Assembly (NCBI GenBank): GCA_002393575.1
Contig: DGSN01000026.1
Span: 1-28,055, forward strand
DNA length: 28,055 nt
Direction of reading: 5' to 3'
Source: Prevotellaceae bacterium UBA4361
Lineage (GTDB): Bacteria > Bacteroidota > Bacteroidia > Bacteroidales > Bacteroidaceae
The notes beneath the pieces were generated by a model. It searched no databases, was not told the origin of the DNA, and worked only from the letters and a program-made list of their open reading frames with translations. The translations under genes were made by a program, and so were the position numbers. Below are positions 1 through 8,132 of the stretch, one piece after another. How positions within the stretch are numbered: the first letter of the stretch is position 1; each line of letters opens with the position of its first letter.

Positions 1-2
1 AT

Positions 3-270
3 TAAACTTTCCCATCCCTTGAATAATTGTATCAGAAGACGCTGAAAGCGTCACCGCTCAGTAACCGAGGGTGCAAAGCACCCCCGGATAGCTGTGTGTC
101 CGCTCAATCGACTCTGAAAGAGTCGCCCATCTATGGCTGTTGGGGCACTCTTTCAGAGTGCATCTTGCCCAAATACACACCACCCGCAGGTCGTTCCGAC
201 CTACGGTTACTGAGCGATGACGCCTTCAGCGTCAGAGGGTTACGCTATCCCAATATGATGGGAAAGTTTA
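3..270. repeat. Long imperfect inverted repeat made of nested mini-hairpins
   Basis: The ends are a perfect 14-bp inverted repeat: TAAACTTTCCCATC at 3-16 and its complement at 257-270. Inside, 38-67 pairs with 204-233 (GACGCTGAAAGCGTC plus a CGCTCAGTAACCG-type segment on the left, complements on the right). Within the arms and centre lie short stems closed by three bases: 38-52 (loop GAA), 69-83 (AAA), 109-124 (GAA), 145-161 (TTC), 188-202 (TTC) and 219-233 (TTC, one mismatch). An 84-codon reading frame crosses the block but follows the hairpin repeats and has no protein character, so I do not call it a gene. It resembles a non-autonomous (MITE- or REP-like) element; no transposase is present. 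Confidence 0.8.
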
Positions 271-283
271 GTGAAGAATAATA

Positions 284-414
284 AAATGAAGAATTAGGAA
301 TTAAGAATGAAGAATGTATTTTACACTGCTCATTGGATGAGTCATTTTCATTCTACATTCTACATTCTTCATTCTTCATTCGGAGCGAAGCGACTATTCT
401 TCATTCTTCATTTT
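284..414. repeat. AATGAAGAAT-type inverted repeat, copy 1
   Basis: The left arm is built from AATGAAGAATTAAGAAT-like words. The centre is a conserved core, TGTATTTTACACTGCTCATT followed by a GGATGAG segment that forms a CTCAT/ATGAG stem. The right arm is the complementary CATTCTTCATTCTTCATT. The right side also carries the module CGGAGCGAAGCGACTATTC. Other copies lie at 571-687 and 4589-4714, with a partial copy at 13526-13570. Confidence 0.8.
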
Positions 415-449
415 GTTCTTCTTCATTTATTTTTTCGACTCTACTAAAT

Positions 450-531
450 GCGCGAGGGCTCGTTGTTGAAATGGCGAGCCCTCGTTGTTGTTCAAGCGAG
501 GGCTCGTTTGAAAAACGATGAGGGCTCGACA
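450..531. repeat. GAGGGCTCG array, copy 1
   Basis: Four copies of the nonamer GAGGGCTCG lie within about 80 bases in the orientation order plus, minus, plus, plus. They are separated by short TTGTT/TTCAA/TTTGAAAAACG spacers. The plus and minus copies can pair as a 10-bp duplex. A second array with the same order and similar spacers is at 26058-26143. No gene overlaps it. Confidence 0.8.
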
Positions 532-570
532 TTTCAGTATTGTCAAAAGAATGACTCGGTGTGAACGAAA

Positions 571-687
571 GAATGAAGAATTAAGAATGTATTTTACACA
601 GCTCATTGGATGAGTAATTTTCATTCATCATTCTTCATTTTTCATTCTTCATTCGGAGCGAAGCGACTATTCTTCATTCTTCAATTT
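571..687. repeat. AATGAAGAAT-type inverted repeat, copy 2
   Basis: Same architecture as the copy at 284-414: AATGAAGAATTAAGAATG left arm, TGTATTTTACAC core with the CTCATTGGATGAG mini-stem, TTCATTCTTCATT right arm and the CGGAGCGAAGCGACTATTC module. The two copies bracket the GAGGGCTCG array. Confidence 0.8.
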
Positions 688-840
688 ACATTCAGAGGGT
701 GGATGGGAGGAAACATGAGTCGTGGGTGCGAAAAAAAATGCCGTCGTTTGCTTCGTATTCCGAAAGAATTGCATAACTTTGCGAGGTTCAACGATTTCAC
801 CAATACAACTAACTAATTTTAACGTCAGTTCGGTATAAGG

Positions 841-1022
841 AGTCGCATCGCGAGAAATCACACAAATCTTCTCAAATCTCACAATTATGAATGAGATTTT
901 GAGAGATTTTGAATCGATTTGTTAGATTTCTGCCTCGAAGAGGCACTACAAAAGAACATATTATGTTATATCGAACTCACGTTAATTTTAAGTTTGTGAG
1001 TTTGTGAGTTTTCGCTGAATAG
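841..1022. repeat. AAATC/GATTT inverted element ending in TTCGCTGAATAG
   Basis: Opens with the mini-stem TCGC-ATC-GCGA (843-853). Then come AAATC words at roughly 10-base spacing, answered by GATTT words on the other side, giving a long interrupted inverted repeat. TTCGCTGAATAG closes it at 1011-1022. A related element is at 23065-23261, with the same GAGTCGC...GCGAGAAATC start and TTTTGAAT-GATTTGTT right arm. The 58-bp repeat at 924-981 is embedded here. Confidence 0.6.
924..981 (+). repeat. 58-bp repeat (TGCCTC-GAA-GAGGCA type), copy 1
   Basis: This stretch runs from AGATTTCTGCCTC through CACTACAAAAGAACAT to TATATCGAACTCACG. It matches the reverse complement of 26204-26261 with only a few differences. 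It contains the stem TGCCTC-GAA-GAGGCA at 931-945; in the other copy the loop is TAC. It ends about 85 bases before the start of the large secreted protein. Confidence 0.85.
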
Positions 1023-1067
1023 CAATTGTTCACTTTTCACATTACACTTTTCACTTTAATGCTGACC

Positions 1068-4000
1068 ATGAGAAGACTCTTACGATGCGTAGTGGTGGCT
1101 CTCGCCGCCTTGTTTGTCGGGAGAACGAATGTTTCTGCCGATACCCGTCTGATTCAGGACGGAGAGGGAGGATGGACGAAGATAACGTCACTCCCCTCCC
1201 AGCTCAGTGACTATTATTTTGTGTTCACCGACAATAGCCAGGACCTGATGCTCGGAGTGGCAAAGGGTGTCAACCAAAATACGAAATGGTATTCGCTGGG
1301 TGTCTATTATCAATCGTCGGTCGAACCAACGACTTCTGGCATCTTGTCGAAGACGTGGACCATAGAGACCGTAGGCGATGGCTATGCGCTTCGGAATCTG
1401 GAATACAGTGTTTCTCCTTTCCAGACTGAATGGAACGCGGCTTGGAAGTACGACACCAACGATGTCTATGACACGGCAAACGAATGGTGCATGGTTCTGC
1501 TTGCTTATTCGGATGGTTGCTGGACGATTCAGAACGGGCGTTATCAAAGCAGTGGATACCTCGGACCTTGGAATGACGGCAATTTCACGAATGGGGCGGA
1601 GTGTGCAGCCAACAAGTCGGGTAGCAACATTGGCAAATTCCAAATCTATGCCATCTTGCGTTCCCGTTTCCAGCAGAACCTGATGGATGCAGCTTCTGCT
1701 GCCAATCCTGTGGATGTCACTCCGTTCTACGTGACGAATGCGTCGTTCGACCATAACAGGAGTGGATGGACGGAAGAGGGTTCTGGCGGCAACAACAACA
1801 CAAATCTTGGCTGTGAGATATGGCATCGCTCTTCTTTCAATATCTATCAGGATGTCACGCTCCCCGACGGTGCTTACAAGGTTTCGTTGCAGATGGCAGG
1901 AAGCGCGAGTGGAACGGTCTATGGACAGAGTGGTGATGTCAGCAAGGAAGCTGCTTCGTCGGCTGCTGCAAAGGACAATTTTCAGAACACGGTTCTGCAA
2001 ATGATAACAGACCGAACGTATGGTCAGACATTCACGGATGTCATCCCTGTGGTTGGCAACTCTCTCAGGATTGGGTTCAAGGATGCCACATCGAACCAAT
2101 GGGATGTGTTCGATAATTTCAAGTTGTATTATTGGGGTCCTACGGTTGGTTCTGCGGCTGTCGCATTGCCTTCCGACGCGCTGTTGGCTGACAGGTGGTA
2201 CTATTTCGATGTGCCGTCGGAGGGTGACTACACGCTGGCTGCAGGCAGTGCGCTCAGCGATTTTGTCTATACCACTGATGGAACGCAGTTGGCGGAAACG
2301 GCAACATCGATGAGTTGGAGCAACGAGGTGCAGACGCTCGCCGCTGGACGCTACTATGTGAAGTCGGCTACGGCGCAGACGCTGAGTGTGGTTCCGAATA
2401 CTTATTCTTATTTGGTAGGCTCAGCCACTGCGGATATTCAATTTGTGCAGGGTGGTGAACTGGTGACGGTGACCTTCGACCATGCTGCGACGAACGACCC
2501 AAGTGCTGCGTTTGCTATGCAAGCCATGCCGCTTGTGAGTTTCGGGGAAGCCAACGCGGGTGCTTCGGCTCAGACGGTGACGGTGACTGCCACTGAAAAT
2601 GGTTTCACTTTCACAGTTCCTTCTTCCCTGTCGGTTGCTACCGACTATGAACTGACGATTCCAGCGGGTGCTTTCGGCTATGCCGCTGGCGACACCTACA
2701 ACGAGGCACAGACCATTTCGTTCCATACGCCTGCTTTGTTGGATGGTACTTATTTCTTCAGTAGCGACGATGGTCAGTTCTGGATGCGAGGAGAACCTTA
2801 CGGTTCGGCAGTTCAGTTGTACGATTGGGGATTGCCTGTGAATGTGGTGACGGACGGACAGGGTGCTACGACGTTGAAATTTGCTGACGCTTCTGACTGG
2901 TTGATTTTCTCGGATGGAACGGGCGTTTATGCAGACAATGCCAACCCTGCGAACAAATCATGGCAGGTGACGCTTGGCAATGGCAAATACACTTTCCAGA
3001 ATGTGGAGAACGGCAATTACATGAAAACAGACGGTTCTCGTGTGCTGTCAACAGTCAACTCAAGCGAAGCCGCTTCTTTCAACTGCGTTTCTATTGCTGA
3101 GCATCGGGCTGTATTGACAGGACTGGTCAATTCACAGGCAAGTGATGCTGCGTCGGCGGCTTCGCTCACTGCCAGCACTCCAGCCGAACTGGAGGAAGCT
3201 GCTGAAGCGGCAGGATGGGTCAGCCAGGAAATCGTGGAGGCAGACACGCCAGCTACAACAGCCGAGAAGTTCCAAGGTGGGCAGTGGGACAGCAGGAAGG
3301 TCTTTTCAGGCACGGTCACCATCTCTACGCCTGGACTCTATCGGTTCACGATGCAGGGATTCTACCGCATGTCAGACAACGCCACAACTTACGCACTCCA
3401 TGCCGCTGGTGCCGATTGTCCGCCAGTGTACGTGTTCTTTGGCGATGCCAAGACACCGATGGCATCCGTGTTCGATGCCAGCAATGAGTCGAGCAACAAC
3501 TGCTACAAAGGAGCGGATGGCAAGTTCTATCCCGACGGCCAGTCTTCTGCACTGACGGCTTTTCAAGACGACCATTACGTCAACACGGTTTGGGCTTACA
3601 TTTCCGAGCCAGGTGAATACCAATATGGAATCCAGTATCTTGGTTGGGCTGGTGCTCACTCAGAATGGTGTTGCTACACCACCGAGTCGGTTTCTGTTAC
3701 ATTATATAGCAGTGGCGGTATTTACGTTTCGGATGGTGTCGTAACGGTTTTAGGCTCAGCCAGTGTGACAGACATCAACGAGGCACTGACAGCCGACATT
3801 TCCGTTTTGAATCTGGAGAATGCGTCGGGCTTGAGTAATGTGGACATTTCGACAGAGAATAATCCCAACTTGCTCATCTACACGGCTTCTGCAAGTCAGG
3901 TGAGCAACAACAAGAACGTGATAGTAAGCGGCTCGTGTCCATACTTCAGTCTGGTGAAGAGCAACACCGCCTTCATCGTTCCGAAGGCATTCACAGCCAT

Positions 4001-4586
4001 CTCTGCAAACTACGAGGTGAAGAGTGCTGATTTGGCTGGCGGTCAGTTTGCCACACTGATGATTCCTTTTGCTGCTTCGGGCAATGCCTACGTGCTCAAT
4101 CAGGACATAGCCTTCTCTGATGCCACGGCGAAGGGAACCGCTGTGACCACCATCCCTCAAAACGCTCCAGTTCTGGTGAAGACAGCGCAAACACTCACCG
4201 CTTCCCAAGTCACTATTCCTGTGATAGCTCGTGGTGCGACGTTTACGAACGGCAAACTCTGTGGAGTCTATACTCCTACCAAGGCGGTTGAGAACTCCTA
4301 CGTTCTCCAGAATCATGTTTCGGGCAATGGTGTTGCATTTTATCGCGTGAGTGGCACTCAGCCGACGGTCAATCCGTTCCGTGCTTATCTCAATGCCTCC
4401 GTGGGAGAAGCGAAAGCGATTTATGTTTCGTTCGACGATGCGACGGGCATTACCCTTGAACAGGACATGGGCACAGAGGTTGAGGCAATCTATACAACCG
4501 ATGGCATACGCCTGCAAGCGCCTCAGAAAGGTGTCAATATCTTGAAAATGAAGGATGGCAGTGTGAGAAAATTGATTAAAAAATAA
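1068..4586 (+). CDS. Large secreted multidomain protein, possibly carbohydrate-binding
   Basis: The frame is open from 1026, but I place the start at 1068 because the next residues form a clean signal peptide (MRRLLRCVVVALAALF...VSA, about 24 residues). The mature protein has about 1,150 residues. By eye the order is: an N-terminal beta-rich region (about 25-200) with lectin-like 'G.YALRN' and 'W.IQNG.Y' repeats; a galactose-binding-like sandwich (about 217-357, IWHRSSFNIYQDVTLPDGAY); an Ig-like domain of the SbsA type (about 448-552); a second lectin-like region (about 558-680); another sandwich (about 715-880); and a C-terminal module ending IYTTDGIRL...KGVNILKMKDGS. That ending is a type common in Prevotella secreted proteins and may be an export or anchoring signal. 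I see no catalytic motif. A repeat element begins directly after the stop. Adhesion or glycan binding is an inference; secretion is well supported. Confidence 0.85.
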   Translation: MRRLLRCVVVALAALFVGRTNVSADTRLIQDGEGGWTKITSLPSQLSDYYFVFTDNSQDLMLGVAKGVNQNTKWYSLGVYYQSSVEPTTSGILSKTWTIETVGDGYALRNLEYSVSPFQTEWNAAWKYDTNDVYDTANEWCMVLLAYSDGCWTIQNGRYQSSGYLGPWNDGNFTNGAECAANKSGSNIGKFQIYAILRSRFQQNLMDAASAANPVDVTPFYVTNASFDHNRSGWTEEGSGGNNNTNLGCEIWHRSSFNIYQDVTLPDGAYKVSLQMAGSASGTVYGQSGDVSKEAASSAAAKDNFQNTVLQMITDRTYGQTFTDVIPVVGNSLRIGFKDATSNQWDVFDNFKLYYWGPTVGSAAVALPSDALLADRWYYFDVPSEGDYTLAAGSALSDFVYTTDGTQLAETATSMSWSNEVQTLAAGRYYVKSATAQTLSVVPNTYSYLVGSATADIQFVQGGELVTVTFDHAATNDPSAAFAMQAMPLVSFGEANAGASAQTVTVTATENGFTFTVPSSLSVATDYELTIPAGAFGYAAGDTYNEAQTISFHTPALLDGTYFFSSDDGQFWMRGEPYGSAVQLYDWGLPVNVVTDGQGATTLKFADASDWLIFSDGTGVYADNANPANKSWQVTLGNGKYTFQNVENGNYMKTDGSRVLSTVNSSEAASFNCVSIAEHRAVLTGLVNSQASDAASAASLTASTPAELEEAAEAAGWVSQEIVEADTPATTAEKFQGGQWDSRKVFSGTVTISTPGLYRFTMQGFYRMSDNATTYALHAAGADCPPVYVFFGDAKTPMASVFDASNESSNNCYKGADGKFYPDGQSSALTAFQDDHYVNTVWAYISEPGEYQYGIQYLGWAGAHSEWCCYTTESVSVTLYSSGGIYVSDGVVTVLGSASVTDINEALTADISVLNLENASGLSNVDISTENNPNLLIYTASASQVSNNKNVIVSGSCPYFSLVKSNTAFIVPKAFTAISANYEVKSADLAGGQFATLMIPFAASGNAYVLNQDIAFSDATAKGTAVTTIPQNAPVLVKTAQTLTASQVTIPVIARGATFTNGKLCGVYTPTKAVENSYVLQNHVSGNGVAFYRVSGTQPTVNPFRAYLNASVGEAKAIYVSFDDATGITLEQDMGTEVEAIYTTDGIRLQAPQKGVNILKMKDGSVRKLIKK

Positions 4587-4588
4587 TA

Positions 4589-4714
4589 AAATGAAGAATG
4601 AAGAATTAAGAATGTAGAATGATGAATTAAGAATGAAGAATGTATTTTACACTGCTCATTGAGTGAGTAATTTTCATTCTTTATTCTTCATTCTACATTC
4701 TTAATTCTTCATTT
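4589..4714. repeat. AATGAAGAAT-type inverted repeat, copy 3
   Basis: Starts two bases after the stop codon of the large secreted protein and ends 11 bases before the next small gene. It has the same core as the copies at 284 and 571, but the central mini-stem reads CTCATTGAGTGAG. The CGGAGCGAAGCGAC module is absent here. Confidence 0.8.
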
Positions 4715-4725
4715 AAGTTACAACA

Positions 4726-4899
4726 ATGAAAAAGAAATATATAACGCCTAAACAGACGATGAGAAAAACTGTTCTCGGAACAGAGGCAGTCTATTCTGGA
4801 GCCACAGGAAGCAATCCTGGAGGACTTTCCGTTGAAACTGAGGAGACGAAGGAACGTGGTATGGAATCAGATGAGCCCTCATTTGGTAACCTTTGGTAG
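4726..4899 (+). CDS. 57-residue small protein, MKKxYxxP start and C-terminal LW
   Basis: An ATG at 4726 opens a 57-codon frame too short for usual ORF cut-offs. It begins MKKKYITPKQ, is rich in Thr, Glu, Gly and Ser in the middle (GATGSNPGGLSVETEETKE) and ends PSFGNLW. It has no hydrophobic stretch, so it is not a classical secreted or membrane protein. I recall similar unnamed Bacteroidales small proteins that start MKKxYxxP and end in an acidic, Trp-containing tail, often beside surface-protein genes; that comparison is from memory. The stop lies 23 bases before the start of the PI-PLC lipoprotein, so the two are probably cotranscribed. Function unknown. Confidence 0.7.
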   Translation: MKKKYITPKQTMRKTVLGTEAVYSGATGSNPGGLSVETEETKERGMESDEPSFGNLW

Positions 4900-4922
4900 T
4901 AACCCTAATCACCAGCAAAACA

Positions 4923-6950
4923 ATGAAAAAGAATATGCTATTATTATCAGTCATCGCCACGGCGCTTGTTGTGGGCGCTTGCGGCAATGACGAGTTGACA
5001 GACAGTCCTGTACACACAAGTCACAGTGGGGAAGAGACGACTGACGGTGATGTGAGATTCGGAGCCATCATTGCCAGCAATCTCTTCGTGGAACCAGAGG
5101 AAGGCGAGTCGGCAGGAAGCGACGTGCGCCGTGTGGCATATAACACGGCAACGGGCAAAATCTCGCAATGGTTCGACAACGACCAGATTAGCATCTCGGA
5201 CGGTGTGCTCAGCTACACCTATCAGGCTTCTGCCACGGAGGGAAGTGGTTGCAGTTTCACTTCTATCACCAGCAACAGTTTCACGACCGAGGAAGCAGAA
5301 GCGGAAGAGAACGAATTTGATGCTTTCTATCCAGCAGCAGCCGTGCTGGGATGGAACAATGGGACGGTGACAACGATGATTTACACGGACCAAGACTATA
5401 CGGAGAATGTTGAGGGCAGTGGCGTGATGGGTCCTTATATGGCTGCACACACCACAACGACTGATGGAGGCAGGAACGCTCATTTCGAGTTCATGAACAT
5501 TGCTTCTGTCATCGATGTCAACATTGCCGATTTGGGTTTGGCAGGGAAGGTGAAGTCCGTGTCTGTCTATGCCAACAATCAAGTGAGCATCGCAGGAAAA
5601 ATGCAGTATAATACTGGGAACAATCGCATCACGGTTCCGACAAGCGATGCTACTGGCTATAGCTACAGCACTCAGAGCGAGACTGTCACCGTGAGCGAAA
5701 TCAACAAGACTGCTGCTGAGGCTGGAGTGGTTCGCTTCTTTGTCCTGCCCATCAAGATTGTGGGTGGAGTCACCATCACCATCCGCATGGAAGATGGCAG
5801 CTACTACTCCAAGCACACGACTAACAACGTGGGAAACAGTACGGAGACCGATTTGTCGCAGACGGGTGTGTCGGGAGGAACTATCGTGAGACCTTACTAC
5901 AAGAAGTACAACTTCGGTGCGTACAACCAGGAGGGCATCACCAAGAACGACTGGATGGGAACTATTCCTGGGAATATCAAGTTTAATTTCTTGAGTATTC
6001 CTGGAACGCATGATGCAGCAACAAGCAGTTGTACTTCTCAACCAAACTACACGGTATGTCAGGATTTCAGCATAGCGGAGCAGTTGCAGAAAGGATGTCG
6101 TGCATTCGACTTGCGTCCTTATTATAATAGTTCGACGCTTGAGATTTATCATGGAGCATACAGAACGGGTGTGACATTGAATGATGCATTGGCTGCCATT
6201 TCTGATTTCTTGAATAGTCATACCACTGAAACCGTCTTTGTCCTGATTCATCAGGAAGAAGGGTCGTCAGGAAATGTAAATTGGCAAAACAGAGTATGGA
6301 ATTGTGTGAATGGCTATACCAGCAAAATCGCCAACCGTGGTTGGGGTGGCAATCTGAACCCATGTCGCGGAAAAATGGTTGTGATTTTCCGTGACAACTA
6401 CACTGGAGGAACGAACACAGGAGACCTCGGTTGTGGAAAAGTGGGGTGGGGTAGCTCATTCAATGCCAAGACAATCATGGTCGGAACGAGCAGCAATACA
6501 AACTCAGGTTATATCCTGTATTATCAGGATGAATACGGAACCACCGATGCCAGTACAAAGCTGGGTAATCTGGAAAACATGCTGACGAACTACATTGCTG
6601 CGAACGAAAACAATGCAAACTATACATACGTTAATAATACGAACATTGCCGGAACAGGCTTCTTACATCTTAAAGACATCAAGACATTGGCAAAGAACGT
6701 GAATACCGCAGTGCTGGGCTCATCTGTTTTTACCAGCCATAACGGACGTTTCGGCATCATGATGACGGATTTCTTGTTCAGTTCAGAGCAAAAAGGCGAC
6801 GAGATGTATAACCTCATCCGCAACCAGAACTACAAGTACGTCTATACGAAACGTACCCGACACACCACCGCGTCGGGCACTGACACGGGAGTGCCTGTGT
6901 CGGGCGACGAAGTGGCTGACGATGGCGAAGTCTATGTGAAACAACGCTAA
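4923..6950 (+). CDS. Lipoprotein: fimbrillin-like domain joined to PI-PLC X domain
   Basis: I choose the ATG at 4923, 30 bases into the open frame, because it starts a lipoprotein signal (MKKNMLLLSVIATALVVGAC, lipid-modified Cys20). Residues 21 to about 335 look like a fimbrillin-family (Mfa-like) domain: 'WFDNDQISIS', 'FDAFYPAAA', 'FEFMNIASVIDV', 'VVRFFVLPI'. Residues from about 345 are a phosphatidylinositol-specific phospholipase C X domain. The two catalytic histidines are visible as H363 in SIPGTHDA and H410 in EIYHG, and 'CRAFDLRPYY' and 'VFVLIHQEEG' also fit the family. Such enzymes cleave the phosphodiester of inositol phospholipids or GPI-type anchors. The protein should sit on the outer membrane, surface-exposed if exported further. 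The short tail 'SGDEVADDGEVYVKQR' has no known domain. The 57-residue protein gene lies just upstream. Confidence 0.88.
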   Translation: MKKNMLLLSVIATALVVGACGNDELTDSPVHTSHSGEETTDGDVRFGAIIASNLFVEPEEGESAGSDVRRVAYNTATGKISQWFDNDQISISDGVLSYTYQASATEGSGCSFTSITSNSFTTEEAEAEENEFDAFYPAAAVLGWNNGTVTTMIYTDQDYTENVEGSGVMGPYMAAHTTTTDGGRNAHFEFMNIASVIDVNIADLGLAGKVKSVSVYANNQVSIAGKMQYNTGNNRITVPTSDATGYSYSTQSETVTVSEINKTAAEAGVVRFFVLPIKIVGGVTITIRMEDGSYYSKHTTNNVGNSTETDLSQTGVSGGTIVRPYYKKYNFGAYNQEGITKNDWMGTIPGNIKFNFLSIPGTHDAATSSCTSQPNYTVCQDFSIAEQLQKGCRAFDLRPYYNSSTLEIYHGAYRTGVTLNDALAAISDFLNSHTTETVFVLIHQEEGSSGNVNWQNRVWNCVNGYTSKIANRGWGGNLNPCRGKMVVIFRDNYTGGTNTGDLGCGKVGWGSSFNAKTIMVGTSSNTNSGYILYYQDEYGTTDASTKLGNLENMLTNYIAANENNANYTYVNNTNIAGTGFLHLKDIKTLAKNVNTAVLGSSVFTSHNGRFGIMMTDFLFSSEQKGDEMYNLIRNQNYKYVYTKRTRHTTASGTDTGVPVSGDEVADDGEVYVKQR

Positions 6951-6976
6951 GCAGATATGTTATACTAAATTTTTTC

Positions 6977-7142
6977 AACCACGAATTTCACGAATTAAAC
7001 GAAGCTTCAACTCGGCGTAAGCAAATTTTATAAGTATTATTTAATCAAATTTCACGAATAAAAATGCTGGCATTTTTTTAATTAGAGAAATTTGATAAAA
7101 TTAAATGCTGAAAATTCGTTTAATTCGAGTAATTCGTGGTTT
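6977..7142. repeat. ACGAATTTCACGAATT element, copy 1, with terminator-like core
   Basis: Begins AACCACGAATTTCACGAATT and ends with the near-complement AATTCGAGTAATTCGTGGTT. Its middle holds AAAAATGC-TG-GCATTTTT at 7060-7079, a perfect 8-bp stem followed by more T, which could stop transcription. It fills most of the gap after the PI-PLC gene. A second full copy is at 24657-24810 and a half copy at 26262-26351. Confidence 0.85.
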
Positions 7143-7197
7143 AAAAACGTACCAAATTCTATTTTAACGACGACTATACGTGAAGATAAAAAGGACA

Positions 7198-7896
7198 ATG
7201 AACAAACGACGGGTATTGTTCATCATCGGTGTGATGATGGCGCTGCTGGTACATGGACAGCGTAGTGGGCAGGTGGTTGTGGTGCATCTGATGGATGGCA
7301 CCACGCATGAGTATGCTGTGGAGGACATTGCGTACATTGATTTCATGCAGCAAGACCCGTATCCTGCTGTTGACCTCGGTCTGAGCGTGGAGTGGGCTGC
7401 CTGCAATGTGGGTGCTTCTGCTCCAGAGGAATATGGCGACTTGTATGCGTGGGGAGAGACTGCCACGAAGGAGGACTATTCGGAGGAGGCGTACCTCTAC
7501 TACAAGAACTATGAGTACGTGGGTATCGGCAAAGACATCAGCGGTACGGATTATGATGTGGCGCACAAGGCATGGGGAGGACGCTGGCGTATGCCTACGA
7601 AGGCTGAAGTGGATGAGCTGACCAAGCAATGCGTGTGGACATCGACGACGGTACACGAAGTGAAGGGCTTCAATGTGACGGGACCTAACGGCAATAGTAT
7701 TTTTCTGCCTGCGGCAGGCTATCAGCCAGGCACAAGCAGGATGAAGGCTGGAAAGCAAGGCTACTATTGGTCGAGCACGCTGAACGATGAGATGCCATCG
7801 GCTGCGTACAACATCAACTTCAACGGCTACAATGGCGAGTGGTCGGCAAGCCGCGCATACGGGTTTTCTGTTCGCGCGGTGAGAGGGGGAGAGTGA
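7198..7896 (+). CDS. Secreted FISUMP-domain protein
   Basis: The frame opens at a GTG at 7180, but the ATG at 7198 follows an AAGGAC ribosome-binding match and begins a signal peptide (MNKRRVLFIIGVMMALLVHG). The remaining 210 or so residues are mainly a FISUMP domain (Fibrobacter succinogenes major paralogous domain), common in Bacteroidetes surface proteins. Hallmarks are VDLGLSVEWAACNVGA, YAWGET, WGGRWRMPTKAEVDEL, GPNGNSIFLPAAGY, YYWSS and a final GFSVRAVRGG. A short leading stretch (VVHLMDGTTHEYAVEDIAYIDF) matches a module often found before such domains in Bacteroidales. No catalytic role is known; binding or adhesion is likely. The stop codon lies inside the inverted repeat at 7893-8013. 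Confidence 0.85.
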   Translation: MNKRRVLFIIGVMMALLVHGQRSGQVVVVHLMDGTTHEYAVEDIAYIDFMQQDPYPAVDLGLSVEWAACNVGASAPEEYGDLYAWGETATKEDYSEEAYLYYKNYEYVGIGKDISGTDYDVAHKAWGGRWRMPTKAEVDELTKQCVWTSTTVHEVKGFNVTGPNGNSIFLPAAGYQPGTSRMKAGKQGYYWSSTLNDEMPSAAYNINFNGYNGEWSASRAYGFSVRAVRGGE

Positions 7897-8013
7897 AAAA
7901 TAGACCCACCCCAGCCCTCCCTGTGAGGGAGGGAGTAGTCACAAGGATGGTTATTCTCTCCCCTCACAGGGGAGCTGGAGGGGTTTAAGGGTTGGGGTGA
8001 GTCTATTTTTCAC
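7893..8013. repeat. Inverted repeat with nested mini-hairpins overlapping a stop codon
   Basis: The left arm GTGAAAAATAGACCCACCCC (7893 onward) pairs with the right arm ending at 8013 with only a few mismatches. Between them lie CCCTCCCT-GTG-AGGGAGGG (7915-7933) and CTCCCCT-CAC-AGGGGAG (7958-7974), both stems closed by three bases. The layout is like that of the 3-270 element with different sequence. The left end covers the last codon and stop of the FISUMP gene, so transcripts of that gene would carry the hairpins at their 3' end. Confidence 0.8.
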
Positions 8014-8064
8014 TTGTTGCTTTAATTGTTACATAGTTTCATTAGATTGTTACAAGGATGAAAG

Positions 8065-8108
8065 TCTGCTGCAAAGGAAGATTGTACTTTTGCAGCAGAT
8101 TTTTTTTT
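8065..8108 (+). terminator. Terminator-like hairpin overlapping a promoter
   Basis: TCTGCTGCAAA (8065-8075) and TTTGCAGCAGA (8089-8099) form a perfect 11-bp stem with a 13-base loop, followed by nine T (8100-8108). This has the form of an intrinsic terminator for transcription coming from upstream. Its right arm also contains the -7 box of the GH53 promoter, so read-through and initiation may be coupled here. Confidence 0.55.
8085..8092 (+). promoter_or_regulatory. -7 promoter box for the GH53 gene at 8133
   Basis: TACTTTTG fits the Bacteroidetes -7 consensus TAnnTTTG, in the common context TTGTACTTTTGCAG. Transcription would begin near 8099, leaving a leader of about 35 bases. No clear -33 TTTG is visible at the usual distance, as expected if an activator is needed. 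Confidence 0.6.
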
Positions 8109-8132
8109 GAATGATTAACACCTGATGAAACA

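Noticed and set aside
27..281. 84-codon open frame across the first repeat
   Set aside because: Its codons follow the nested hairpins, it has no signal or domain character, and it ends in the terminal inverted repeat.
450..531. Possible CRISPR array
   Set aside because: The repeats are nine bases, in mixed orientation, with spacers of irregular and partly repeated sequence; no cas genes nearby.
1188..2099. 303-codon minus-strand frame inside the large secreted protein gene
   Set aside because: It is a shadow of the plus-strand gene; His/Arg/Ser-rich composition, no recognisable domain.
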